Shown one piece after another: positions 9,301 through 16,009 of a stretch of DNA of 64,000 nt (the first letter of the stretch is position 1; each line of letters starts with the position of its first letter). Both the position numbers and the translations under genes were made by a program. The notes under the pieces are model-generated. The model did not search any database, was not told the origin of the DNA, and saw only the letters and a program-made list of their open reading frames with translations. The stretch is taken from assembly GCF_031455195.1 (NCBI RefSeq), contig NZ_JAVDSH010000007.1, forward strand, positions 178,787 through 242,786, in the 5' to 3' direction. Source of the DNA: Arthrobacter nitroguajacolicus_D. GTDB lineage: Bacteria > Actinomycetota > Actinomycetes > Actinomycetales > Micrococcaceae.

Positions 9301-10919
9301 GTCAGCAACCGGTCTTCGCTGTGGAGGATCCCCGCCGAGGTGTACAGGGTGGAGTGCGGTTTGCCGTACTTGGACGCACCGTTGGATAGACGCAGGGCGT
9401 CGATGTCAGGGGTAGGTGTTTCGGGTGTGATGCGCAGTGAGAACTGGTCAGTTGCGCGCGCCACGACCTGCTCCAGGAGCGTAGCGGGGATGGGCATTTC
9501 ACCGAGCCGGGAACCCAGTCGCCTGGTTGCTTCGGCCCTGATGTGGTGGTCTCCCCAGACGCCACGGCTGCGTTCCAGACGTTCAATGACGCCCTGCGCT
9601 TCGATGGCAGGATCTAGCTCGTCAGCGTGAGCAACCATCCACAAGGGCCGGTCCTTCTCGGCCTGTTCCCGTGCGTCATGCCTGTGTGCGCGTGCCTGCT
9701 CAACAGCCTCCGGACCGGTAACAACGCCGGGCAAGGCACCCAGCTCCGTCGTCCATTCTTCAACGAGAACGGACAGTTGCCGGGCTTCCTTCTTCGCCGG
9801 ACGGGTGTCCAAGGTGGCCTGTTGGGCGAGGGTAATCAGTTGCTTCTTATTCGGTGCGTAGCCGTGCTTTTCGATGAACTCTTTTGTCAGTTCATCAATC
9901 ACGGGCTTGATGCCTTCCCGTCGTGAGGAGGCCGCTTCGATGGCCGCGACATCGACACCGGCGATCTCAATGACCGGTCGGTCGCCGTTGACTTTGCGTT
10001 CGCTCAGACCGACCCCAAGGCGGGCGCAGATCTTCTCCATGACCACTCTGTTGTACATTTCCGAAGCTGCAACATTGAACTGGTACAGCAGCCGTCCGTC
10101 GAGGCTGGACCATTTGCCGTCGGCACCAAGAACCTTGTTGGAAACCACGATGTGATCGTGCAGCTGGGGATCCCCGGTGCGGGAGTCGTAGTGACGGAAC
10201 TTGGTGTAGATCAGGCCGCCGTCCACGTCTTCCTGGCGGACTCCGTTGCGGCCTCGGCGGGTGAAGGTAGCTTCCTTTTCGAGGTAGCCCATGGTCTCTT
10301 CGATGGCCTCATTGTGGGCCGCTTCGATTTGTTTGCGGGCGTCGTCTCCGCCGATGGCCCATAGGACCGAAGCTGATTTTGCCGGGGCAAATACGAGATC
10401 GTATCCGGCGACAGTTTGGGTTGCCGGCTTGGTTTGGGCTGTGATGAACCTGCCCAACTCTTCCTTGTCCGAAGGGTTTCGGCCGTTGAGCTCGCGGAAG
10501 TACTTGGCCCCTTCCTTCGTGCGGATCAGGCGTCGGTTGTCCGCATCAGGCTCACGGTGGTTCATCCGCTTGTAGTCACCGGTGGCACGGCTGATACGCG
10601 CCTGAAGCTCATTGTCTTTCTGATTGGCCTGACGGTACTTCTGGCCCAGGGAGACATCCGCTTTCGGGTCTTCCTTCAGCATTTCTGCGGCGTTGGGGTG
10701 CAATCCGTTCCCGAAGAGTGCCGCCATTTGAGCTTCGGTAACTTCCCCGGAAACCCCCAAATGGTGCACACCGGCCCCGCCCCATTGCCCCGGCGGGTTG
10801 CCGTCCACGGTGTAGTAATCACCCAGTTCACGGCCCTTCGCGCGCAGCTCATCACCACTGGCGACCTCACGTGTGTAGTACGTGTATCCGTCGCCGGCAC
10901 TGAGCTTGTGCACGGTCAT
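6315..10919 (-). CDS. traA: MobF relaxase / conjugative helicase TraA
   Basis: A 1534-residue two-part protein. The N-terminal relaxase (MTVHKLSAGDGYTYYTREV) carries the tyrosine cluster near residues 12-15 that attacks DNA at nic, and the metal-binding three-histidine motif around residue 250 (HYDSRTGDPQLHDH). A RecD/TraI-like helicase follows with Walker A GPAGAGKTT (about 583) and Walker B IIIDEAGMVG (about 658). The last 400 residues are charged helices with a coiled-coil, Q/E-rich tail. It nicks at oriT and unwinds the strand to be transferred. I chose the ATG at 10919; ATG at 10934 and far-upstream starts are possible, but the family usually begins MTVHKL-S-GDGY. The divergent 11357 gene and the structured gap between them fit a relaxosome locus. 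No type IV secretion genes are in the window. Confidence 0.93.
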   Translation of the reverse strand: MTVHKLSAGDGYTYYTREVASGDELRAKGRELGDYYTVDGNPPGQWGGAGVHHLGVSGEVTEAQMAALFGNGLHPNAAEMLKEDPKADVSLGQKYRQANQKDNELQARISRATGDYKRMNHREPDADNRRLIRTKEGAKYFRELNGRNPSDKEELGRFITAQTKPATQTVAGYDLVFAPAKSASVLWAIGGDDARKQIEAAHNEAIEETMGYLEKEATFTRRGRNGVRQEDVDGGLIYTKFRHYDSRTGDPQLHDHIVVSNKVLGADGKWSSLDGRLLYQFNVAASEMYNRVVMEKICARLGVGLSERKVNGDRPVIEIAGVDVAAIEAASSRREGIKPVIDELTKEFIEKHGYAPNKKQLITLAQQATLDTRPAKKEARQLSVLVEEWTTELGALPGVVTGPEAVEQARAHRHDAREQAEKDRPLWMVAHADELDPAIEAQGVIERLERSRGVWGDHHIRAEATRRLGSRLGEMPIPATLLEQVVARATDQFSLRITPETPTPDIDALRLSNGASKYGKPHSTLYTSAGILHSEDRLLTAAQSVVIPAATVDSFDAALARQEKTFDAGQLGMAKEFACSDRLLLVGVGPAGAGKTTALKLAADTIREAGGRVFGLAPTAVAAAVMGTELGATATTIDSFVIAHRTGANDEKTTPQTGDVIIIDEAGMVGTELFASAVTIAEQHGAVVRALGDDQQLSAVGSGGALRLLKNTVGAVHLEDLHRFRNADGTPNEAEAEATLALREPPLNRADDPWTFYRENRRVVGGDAETMTSQVFEAWQKDTNAGKHSIMMAFDNATVTELNARAQAYRTATGELDSTTPAAMLRDGLTARAGDIIVTRKNNRRLSTNKGKDFVKNNDVWNVTGAHEDGSLTVRHHSHQGTITLPADYVRGNTMLGYAATIHRTQGVTCDTVHALISSGLSRALAYVAASRGRYSNKLYGTVGEGETMEDVLSAVAANHDGNLTAHEQMDAARAQARSLPEMSEQYKDIDVQANELRMANIARRELGEGVAGTFTKSTAWGAVSTHLRAAENEGFNLATLLKDSVNEEDFGAAEDPTAVLAWRVEDRLDRWRSRAADPGRRPLESITDEALERLDRRAVGQLMRAKAEAARTPGAGTPDRKDLARNWMAERKDTPWQRRLHGHLSDDDLATRLRTAQQQGRTDTTINDPAAARKAQWLASSLHKEQSLRELMHPEARADEAYERGAVSNYRRDETAPKVEAAAQVHRRIRAEIELRRQLPAPVGKEPAADRLPAWMAPADVATHDDTPALWRKELAARREIMATEVTRLGAQLAAEPPTWAAALGPVPSDPARQEQWRQLAVEISTYRDMYRIPVSEIAPVPADHQDKGLGSELTARVTAMHKYTAQTAKEPLSQDDASLMAEAAHVEAVVKETPTPAEEVVDHLQQVRGAEAHLSPAQERAERLAELARKVRQNRAERHGNESEARNPEAVQEALDQLKARREQEKEQAKKASPDFGQKLAARRAAQTSGTPSAVERLRQEQAEAKAAEERRRRDQPGPGTGPEQGPRGPRL

Positions 10920-11356
10920 CACGAAACCCAGCATACCCGCGAAACGGCCCCACATTTCGATGATGCATGAGGTGTGACAGATATTGCTCTTTTTTGGTCT
11001 GTGGAATTGGCTGATGGGAGCTTGCGAGCGGGGCTCAATGGAACAGGACGAAAAGGGGTAAGATCGGGCCATCAAGGTTTTGATGCGGTTCTGCACATGA
11101 GAATGGGCGGTGGGTAACATGCTTTTCGTTATCCACGGTTCGTTTCGATTGTGTAGAACCGCTGCCCGGGTTATTCACAGGTGGGCAACGGAGAGAGCGA
11201 GGTTTCTCTCGGAGGGTCCACGTGTGGGAAAGTCGGGCATGGCCAGCCCGAGTGCAAGCGAGGCCCGATGCGGCGCAAGCCGCCTGCTTGGCACCAGGCA
11301 TCGCGCTAGCCGTTAGGTTTGGTACACGGACAGTCCAAAGGGGAGGGACCCACACC
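10920..11356. other. oriT: Candidate origin of transfer (oriT) between traA and its divergent neighbour
   Basis: This 437-base gap has the usual place of a MobF oriT, directly upstream of the relaxase gene. It holds a perfect 6-bp hairpin TCGGGC-N7-GCCCGA (11233-11251) and a GCGGC-GCAA-GCCGC hairpin (11270-11283), followed by more short inverted pairs. The divergent promoters of traA and the coiled-coil gene must also lie here. No nic consensus could be recognised, so the call rests on position and hairpins. Confidence 0.45.
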
Positions 11357-11770
11357 ATGGCAACACCACGAAAGTCTGCTCAGCAGCTGGCGGCCCGCGA
11401 GAAGGCGATGGCCAAGGCCAGGGAGATGACCGAGCGGCACGAGAAGCTGATCGAACTGGCAGCGGAGTTCTTCCAGCAACAAGAGCAAGCCGAGCTTGTT
11501 CGCGCCGAAGCGAGGAAGAAGGCTGACGCCCTGTTGGCCAAAGCCGAAGCCGACGCCCGCAGCGCCGTCCGCGGTGCGGCGACGACGGTTCGTGCCATGC
11601 TCGATTCCGGTGAGCCCAAGTCCTCCGTGGCTGCCCGCCTTGGACTGAGCGGAGCTGAATTGAAGCGCATGCTCGACCTCATCTCTGACGATAACCTGGT
11701 TTCCCCTGCAAGCGATGAGTCGGAGGAACGCGATTCTTCCCACGCTGACGATCAGGACGTTGCTGCCTGA
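11357..11770 (+). CDS. Coiled-coil protein, possible relaxosome accessory factor
   Basis: The 137-residue protein is almost all charged helix: a long coiled coil with repeated ARxKADALLAKAEADA heptads in the middle, then a short helix-turn-helix-like segment (SSVAARLGLSGAELKRMLD), and an acidic tail. GGGGAGGG eight to fifteen bases before the ATG is a strong ribosome binding site. Divergent orientation to traA across the candidate oriT suggests a DNA-binding helper of the relaxase, in the way MobC- or TraM/TraY-like proteins work, but there is no sequence signature of those families. It ends 22 bases before a strong terminator. Confidence 0.75.
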   Translation: MATPRKSAQQLAAREKAMAKAREMTERHEKLIELAAEFFQQQEQAELVRAEARKKADALLAKAEADARSAVRGAATTVRAMLDSGEPKSSVAARLGLSGAELKRMLDLISDDNLVSPASDESEERDSSHADDQDVAA

Positions 11771-11791
11771 TCAACGACAGCACCTAAGCGT

Positions 11792-11823
11792 GAAAGCCCC
11801 CGGCACTTCTGCCGGGGGCTTTC
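11792..11823. terminator. Bidirectional intrinsic terminator
   Basis: A perfect 14-bp stem (GAAAGCCCCCGGCA and its complement) closes a CTTC tetraloop. It lies between the convergent ends of the coiled-coil gene and the HNH gene, with A/T at both stem feet, so it can stop transcription from both sides. Confidence 0.9.
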
Positions 11824-11828
11824 GATGT

Positions 11829-12314
11829 TTAGAAGAGCGTTGGTGCGTCTGGATCCGCTCCAGCGAGCAGTGCCCGGATGCGTTCCTCGCGTTCCCATCC
11901 ATGCGCGCGGACTTCGTCCCTCAGTGCCCTGGAACGTTCCGCGAACTGTCGTCGGGCGAGTCCCCTCCACTGGAAGCCTGTGCCGTTCGTGTCGCGGCCT
12001 TTGGCCTGACGGTCGAGCATGTTGGTCCTGGCATCCCCGACGCTTAGGTGGGTGTCCGTTCCGGTTGTTGCCCTGACGCAGATCGGTATGTCGCAATGGT
12101 GCATCAGCGGCCCGAAGCCGTCCAGATCGGCACCGTAAGCCAGGTGGAAAGCGAAGCGGTGCGGACGGATCGCCTGGGTGCGTCCGTCGCTGTTGAGAGT
12201 GAAACGTCCATAGCCATCATCGGCAACGGCCCGGACCCAGAGCCAGCAGTCATTCTCCCGAGGTCCCTTGCTGACCTTGGCCCAGAATCTTGCTGCATCT
12301 TTTGATTGGTTCAT
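11829..12314 (-). CDS. HNH endonuclease-like protein
   Basis: The 161-residue protein begins with FWAKVSKGPRENDCWLWVRA, then GYGRF and RPHRFAFHLAYG, and has LMHHCDIPICVR followed by HLSVGDARTNMLD. This order (W-KV--DCWLW, YGRF, HR-A, HHC---CV-P-HL) is that of phage and plasmid HNH_3-type nucleases; the central histidines are present. It would cut DNA in the cytoplasm. It is the last gene of the minus-strand run that reads toward the oriT region, and faces the terminator at 11792. Confidence 0.78.
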   Translation of the reverse strand: MNQSKDAARFWAKVSKGPRENDCWLWVRAVADDGYGRFTLNSDGRTQAIRPHRFAFHLAYGADLDGFGPLMHHCDIPICVRATTGTDTHLSVGDARTNMLDRQAKGRDTNGTGFQWRGLARRQFAERSRALRDEVRAHGWEREERIRALLAGADPDAPTLF

Positions 12315-12321
12315 GGTCGGT

Positions 12322-12582
12322 CTACCAGCGCCGCCAGCGGTGTTCCAGCCGGTTCGCAGCGATGAAGAAAGCGACCATGAACAGGGCCGGTGGCACTGCC
12401 TGAAGCAAGCTCTGCCCGAGCCAGGACACGATGGCGGTGATCAGGGCGATCACGCCGGCTGCCTTGCAGAGGAAGATCAGAATGCCCTGGCCGGCGGCTA
12501 CCGGGTGGGTGAGTGCATAGATGACCCAGCCGCCCAGGGCGACCGCGGCAAACGCTGCGAAGAAGATCAAGACAACAGCCAC
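12322..12582 (-). CDS. Small membrane protein (86 aa)
   Basis: From a GTG at 12582 the protein begins VAVVLIFFAAFAAVALGGWV and has three hydrophobic segments, ending in a basic tail NRLEHRWRRW. The start was chosen because CAGGAG sits six bases before this GTG, and because the longer open frame would overlap the nuclease gene with a proline-rich, non-membrane stretch. It lies between the nuclease and HNH genes in one transcription direction. Function unknown; size and topology would suit an entry-exclusion or holin-like protein, but nothing specific supports either. Confidence 0.7.
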   Translation of the reverse strand: MAVVLIFFAAFAAVALGGWVIYALTHPVAAGQGILIFLCKAAGVIALITAIVSWLGQSLLQAVPPALFMVAFFIAANRLEHRWRRW

Positions 12583-12622
12583 GGTGTGCTCCTGACGACT
12601 GGTTGATGGGTGGTCGGTGGTC

Positions 12623-13213
12623 TCAGCAGTTCCATCGGCCTGCCTTGCTCTTTCTGGCTTGATCGGCGGCTGCAGTGAAGTCCTCGCTGTAGGCGAAGGA
12701 TTTGCCGTAGCCGGTTGCTTCGGCGTGACCTTGCTCAACGATGGATTTGTTGACTAGGGTGCCGTCTGGCGTCCAGAGGTAGGCAAGAAGACGGTCGTAC
12801 TTGTCGCGCACCCTTTGGGCGGGGTCCGCTGAAAGAAAGACCTGTTGCCCGTCCAGGAGCGAGTGCAGGTAGGTGGATGCTTCCGGTCCGCCGCACTCCA
12901 CCGGGGCGTCTTCCTTGACGTTTTCCGGGGCGTTGATGCCCACCAGCCTGACGCGGGTGTTGGTGCCGTTGCAGCTGATCCGGATCGTGTCCCCATCGAC
13001 AACCTTCTCCACGGTGTACGGGCCGCTGGCTATGACCTGAAGTGCCGGCGGGCGCGCTGCCGTGCCCGTCGCTTCGCAGGGGACTTCCTGCAGCGGCGCC
13101 TGGTTGCCGGCGGGAGCGACCTGCGGTCCACCTTGGGGAGTGCAACCGGTCAGGGCAAGAACGGTCAGGAAGCCCCTGATCAGGAGCCGGCCCCTGTGTT
13201 GAGTGTTGGTCAT
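12623..13213 (-). CDS. Thermonuclease (SNase-like) lipoprotein
   Basis: A 196-residue protein with a lipoprotein signal: hydrophobic stretch then LTGC at residues 21-24. The staphylococcal nuclease fold follows, with VVDGDTIRI, RVRLVGINAPE and YDRLLAYLW, which hold the usual metal-binding Asp and catalytic Arg positions. It ends RWNC. SNases cut DNA and RNA with calcium; a lipid anchor would place it outside the cytoplasmic membrane. Its ATG overlaps the stop of the ribbon-helix-helix gene by ATGA, so the two are translationally coupled. Similar nucleases are common on actinobacterial plasmids; the role in transfer is unknown. Confidence 0.85.
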   Translation of the reverse strand: MTNTQHRGRLLIRGFLTVLALTGCTPQGGPQVAPAGNQAPLQEVPCEATGTAARPPALQVIASGPYTVEKVVDGDTIRISCNGTNTRVRLVGINAPENVKEDAPVECGGPEASTYLHSLLDGQQVFLSADPAQRVRDKYDRLLAYLWTPDGTLVNKSIVEQGHAEATGYGKSFAYSEDFTAAADQARKSKAGRWNC

Positions 13214-13467
13214 GGGTGGTCTTCCTTTGCTGCTGTTTCGGCGCGGGTGCGTCGCCCGGGGCGGAGTTCGCCGGCTTCAACACCCGGCCATTTCCGGCCG
13301 TTGTTGTACTTGCGCTGCAGTCGTCGCAGTTCCCTCCGCGCGGCTGCTTCAACGAAGTCCGAAATGGACACGTATCCTTCAAGCTTCCCGACGGCTTGGA
13401 CCGCTGCGCGGATCTGCTGCAGGTCCGCTTCAGTGAAGTAGGGACCCTTCTTCTCACTCGGCTTCAT
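13210..13467 (-). CDS. Ribbon-helix-helix protein resembling the ParB type of plasmid pCXC100
   Basis: From the ATG at 13467 the protein has 85 residues: basic start MKPSEKKGPYF, a long helix ADLQQIRAAVQAVGKL, a beta strand EGYVSISDFV and helices EAAARRELRRLQRKYNNG, then a basic tail with PGVEAGELRPGRR. The strand-helix-helix order and the KYNNG-x-x-WPxVEAGxLRxGR end recall the C-terminal centromere-binding domain of small plasmid ParB proteins (recollection, not checked). The longer frame upstream of 13467 overlaps ssb and was rejected. It lies six bases after ssb and overlaps the nuclease start. A true partner ParA is not adjacent, so it may act as an operon repressor instead. Confidence 0.7.
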   Translation of the reverse strand: MKPSEKKGPYFTEADLQQIRAAVQAVGKLEGYVSISDFVEAAARRELRRLQRKYNNGRKWPGVEAGELRPGRRTRAETAAKEDHP

Positions 13468-13472
13468 GGGTT

Positions 13473-14339
13473 TTAGAACGGGGGTTCGGTGTCGGGGCCG
13501 TTGCCCCAGGAATCGGCGCTGGCTGACGAGTTCGCGGCCCATGGGTCGTCCTGCTGGACAGGTCGACCGCTGCTGTTCTGGTTGCCGAAGCCTCCGCCGT
13601 TTCCTGCGCCCTGGTTGTTGTTGCGCTGGGTGCGGTTCACTTTCGCGTTGGCGTAACGCAGTGAGGGGCCGATCTCGTCTACCTCGAGTTCGATGACGGT
13701 GCGCTTCTCGCCTTCTTTGGTTTCGTAGGACCGGGCCTTTAGCCGGCCGGAGACGATGACGCGTGTGCCTTTGGTCAGGGACTCGGCGACGTTCTCAGCT
13801 GCTTCCCGCCACACGCTGGCGCGGAGGAAGAGTGTCTCTCCGTCCTTCCACTCGTTGGACTGGCGGTCGAAGGTCCTGGGCGTCGAGGCGATCGTGAAGT
13901 TCGCTACCGCGGATCCCGATGGGGTGAACCGCAGCTCTGGGTCTGATGTCAGGTTTCCGATGACGGTAATGGTGGTTTCGCCGGCCATGATGGTTCCTTT
14001 TCCTCGTGTGCTGGTGGTGTTCTCGGTGTGTGTGCTGGTTTCGTTCTGAGGTTCGGTCCCACCCGGTTCATCGTGGGTGAGGTCGTTGGGTTGGTGCTGG
14101 TCTGCGGTGTGTTCGTCCCAGAGACCGCCCTCGCCTATCGGGGCCCTGCTGATCGCGGCAAGGTAGCGGTCATCCTCGACGCTGAGGGGGATGCCGTAGT
14201 AGCCGGCGAAAGGTTCCTCCTTGGCGTCGGGGTAGATCCTGCCGCTGGGGTTGGTGTCCCGGAACAGGTCCACCTCCAACGGGACCCGTGGGCTGATCTT
14301 GAACCCGTCTACAGGGTGCGGGGTGGTCACGGTCCTCAC
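13473..14339 (-). CDS. ssb: Single-stranded DNA-binding protein with an in-frame N-terminal extension
   Basis: The open frame codes for 288 residues. Residues 118 onward are a classic bacterial SSB: MAGETTITVIGNLTSDPELR, the OB-fold with FLRASVWREAAENVAESL and GTRVIVSGRLKARSY, a glycine/asparagine-rich linker and the acidic tip DTEPPF. The first 117 residues (FKISPRVPLEVDLFRDTNPS...) look coding but match nothing I know. They start at a GTG whose first base overlaps the stop of the previous gene (GTGA). An internal ATG at 13988 has a good AAAAGGAA site, so a normal 171-residue SSB can also be made. SSB protects transferred single strands and supports plasmid replication. Confidence 0.88.
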   Translation of the reverse strand: MRTVTTPHPVDGFKISPRVPLEVDLFRDTNPSGRIYPDAKEEPFAGYYGIPLSVEDDRYLAAISRAPIGEGGLWDEHTADQHQPNDLTHDEPGGTEPQNETSTHTENTTSTRGKGTIMAGETTITVIGNLTSDPELRFTPSGSAVANFTIASTPRTFDRQSNEWKDGETLFLRASVWREAAENVAESLTKGTRVIVSGRLKARSYETKEGEKRTVIELEVDEIGPSLRYANAKVNRTQRNNNQGAGNGGGFGNQNSSGRPVQQDDPWAANSSASADSWGNGPDTEPPF

Positions 14340-14644
14340 CCTGCTTGGTGGTTCATGCCGTCATCGCTCTGGGCGAGTTCGACGGTGCGGACGCTCAGCC
14401 GGGCGGTGAGCTGCTCTTCAAGGAGATCGCGGTTGCTGACCTCGTACCTGCTTTCGTTTTCCTCGTCGTAGAAGACGGTTGAGGCGCCATGGAAGCGTTC
14501 CTCGGCCGGGGTTGCCGGGGAGTTCAGGAACGCAAGCCCGTACGCGGCAGCCTGTACTTCGGGATCGGTGCGCAGTTCTGCGGGAACACCCTGTTCGTCC
14601 AGGATCATGGTGATGGTCTCGGCGGTGATGGGTGTGGCGTTCAT
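14336..14644 (-). CDS. Hypothetical protein (102 aa)
   Basis: An acidic helical protein with a start MNATPITAETITMILDEQGV and the segments EVQAAAYGLAFLNSPAT and RDLLEEQLTARLSVRTVELA. It overlaps the redoxin gene by ATGA at its start and the ssb extension by GTGA at its end, so it is part of one tightly coupled operon. No family recognised. Genes packed with ssb in the leading regions of conjugative plasmids often serve early establishment, which is the only hint at function. Confidence 0.65.
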   Translation of the reverse strand: MNATPITAETITMILDEQGVPAELRTDPEVQAAAYGLAFLNSPATPAEERFHGASTVFYDEENESRYEVSNRDLLEEQLTARLSVRTVELAQSDDGMNHQAG

Positions 14645-14925
14645 GATGCCTCCTGGTGGTTTGCGGTGGTGTGGGTCATGGCGGCATGGACGAGCTTGTC
14701 GCGGCGTAACCCGGACCAGTGGTCCTGGTCATCGGAGTTGTTCACGATGACGGGTGCCTGGGAGTAGCCGAGCTCTTGGGTGATGTATTCCAGCGCTGCC
14801 GGCACTTCGGTGATGTCCACGGGCGTGTAAGTGATGCCTTTGGAGTCGAAGTACTCCATGGTGCGGTCGCAGTTCGGGCAACCGGGCTTGGTGTAGACCG
14901 TGTAATCGGTGATTGAGGAAGTCAT
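14641..14925 (-). CDS. Glutaredoxin / NrdH-like redoxin
   Basis: The 94-residue protein reads YTVYTKPGCPNCDRTMEYFD, giving a CPNC active site at about residues 16-19, then GITYTPVDITEVPAA, a cis-proline loop QAPVIV and a C-terminal GLRRDKL helix. These are the marks of glutaredoxin-like NrdH proteins, which pass electrons to ribonucleotide reductase or other thiol targets; the usual NrdH site is C-V/M-Q-C, so CPNC is a variant. It is the first gene of the operon that runs through ssb to the HNH gene. Upstream (minus strand) a TAGAAT hexamer near 14990 is a possible -10 box. Confidence 0.85.
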   Translation of the reverse strand: MTSSITDYTVYTKPGCPNCDRTMEYFDSKGITYTPVDITEVPAALEYITQELGYSQAPVIVNNSDDQDHWSGLRRDKLVHAAMTHTTANHQEAS

Positions 14926-15013
14926 TTTCAGTCCTGCGTTTCGTATCAGTTTTGGTTAGGTTCGTCTGGCTGACTTGCTACTACTATTCTAGTGCTTATC
15001 CACTCGGATTTAA

Positions 15014-15044
15014 AGGGGTTTGGCCCCTATTTCTAGGGGTTTTT
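15014..15044 (+). promoter_or_regulatory. Overlapping alternative hairpins, the second with a T-run
   Basis: On the plus strand AGGGG-TTTGG-CCCCT and CCCCTA-TTTC-TAGGGG share the same CCCCT and cannot form together; the second is followed by five T. This is the layout of an attenuator or of an intrinsic terminator. No plus-strand gene precedes it, and it lies just upstream of the minus-strand redoxin operon, so it may block antisense transcription. The rest of 14926-15290 shows no gene. Confidence 0.5.
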
Positions 15045-15294
15045 GGTCCGTTTCTGGTAGTGATTTTCGGGTGCTTTGGGCGTCTGGTGAGTTTGGGAAG
15101 ATTGCGGGTAGTAGTCCGACGTGACTCCCCCGGCTTCTTTGATTGCTGCCCTGGACGTTGGGGTTCTGTGCCCGTGTCAGGTTGGCCCGGATTCCCCAAT
15201 GTGTGGTCCCGGCTGAAAGGACTGTTCCCCGGCGGGTGGTGGGTCGGCGGCGGGTGGTTTGACCCATGGGGATGGTGCCCGGTTTTGAGTGTTA

Positions 15295-15358
15295 AACAAA
15301 GCAGGACCGGCGCGGGCCGGTCCTGCTTTGTTCCTCTCGGCAAAAAGGAAATCTGTGG
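15295..15358 (-). terminator. Terminator T1 with conserved anti-Shine-Dalgarno box
   Basis: A 16-bp perfect stem (AACAAAGCAGGACCGG at 15295-15310 with its complement at 15317-15332) ends the minus-strand operon of the 15388 gene. Directly before it in that direction stands CAGATTTCCTTTTTGCCGAG (15337-15356). The same box precedes the terminators at 19700 and 45088, although the hairpin sequences differ, so the box is conserved for its own sake. It is complementary to the CTCGGCAAAAGAAGGAG box in front of several start codons of this region. Confidence 0.85.
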
Positions 15359-15387
15359 TTCAGTCTACAAGACTGAAGTCTTGCGCG

Positions 15388-15735
15388 TCAGGGCGTGGTT
15401 CGTGGGTGTGTTGCTCGGTGCCGGCGCAGGAGAAGGTATGTGCCCAGGGCGAGGATCGCTCCGATCGCTGCGCCGAGGATCAGGCCGGTGATGCTGCGCG
15501 TGCTGTTCAGCAGGATCAGGGGCAGGGAGATGGCGGTGATGAAGCCGAGGTCGAATGGAAGGGTGTCGGGATCGATGTCCTCCATCCTGGAGTGGGCGAT
15601 CCCCCACTCGATGGCGAGGTAGATCATGGAGATGACCATGAAGATCAAAGCCCCCATCATCACGTGGTCAAGGACTGGGAGCAGGCCAGGGAAGATCTCG
15701 GCGAGCGTGACCCCTGGGGGTGTCTGCGTGTTCAT
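15388..15735 (-). CDS. Membrane protein (115 aa)
   Basis: From the ATG at 15735 (AGGAGT five bases upstream) the protein has three hydrophobic segments: VMMGALIFMVISMIYLAI, GFITAISLPLILLN and ITGLILGAAIGAILALGTYL, ending in an arginine-rich cytoplasmic tail. A longer start at 15759 lacks a ribosome binding site. It lies downstream of the ParB-like gene in the same direction, with 270 bases and an inverted repeat between, and is followed by terminator T1. No family recognised. Confidence 0.65.
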   Translation of the reverse strand: MNTQTPPGVTLAEIFPGLLPVLDHVMMGALIFMVISMIYLAIEWGIAHSRMEDIDPDTLPFDLGFITAISLPLILLNSTRSITGLILGAAIGAILALGTYLLLRRHRATHPRTTP

Positions 15736-15870
15736 GGTGACTCCTGTCTGTGCTGCCATGGGATGAGCTTAGCGGTGGCCTCTGACAAAGATTTCCTAAC
15801 CAATAGTGAAGAAGTTCTAGTGAACGTGACGGCGCGGCACTTTGTTTGCGTGTGCCTGGTGGCGCTGAAT

Positions 15871-15925
15871 GGCGGTCCGCCGCTGGTGATTGGCTGCTGT
15901 GGTTCGCCCTGGGCGGCGGACCGCC
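15871..15925. repeat. Inverted repeat GGCGGTCCGCCGC (copy 1)
   Basis: Arms of 13 bp (GGCGGTCCGCCGC at 15871-15883 and GCGGCGGACCGCC at 15913-15925) enclose 29 bases. Further copies are at 17854-17908, 22031-22085 and 22962-23017, each just downstream of a minus-strand gene; a single arm is at 45214-45226. Each arm is itself partly self-complementary. They may be transcript 3' ends or recombination sites. Confidence 0.85.
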
Positions 15926-16009
15926 CGACGTTTGGGAGGTTCCCGGCCCTGCTCGTGGTGAGTGGCCGGGGGCCTTGCCGGGCGGTGGGGGTTCCGCCCG
16001 GCAAGGGGT

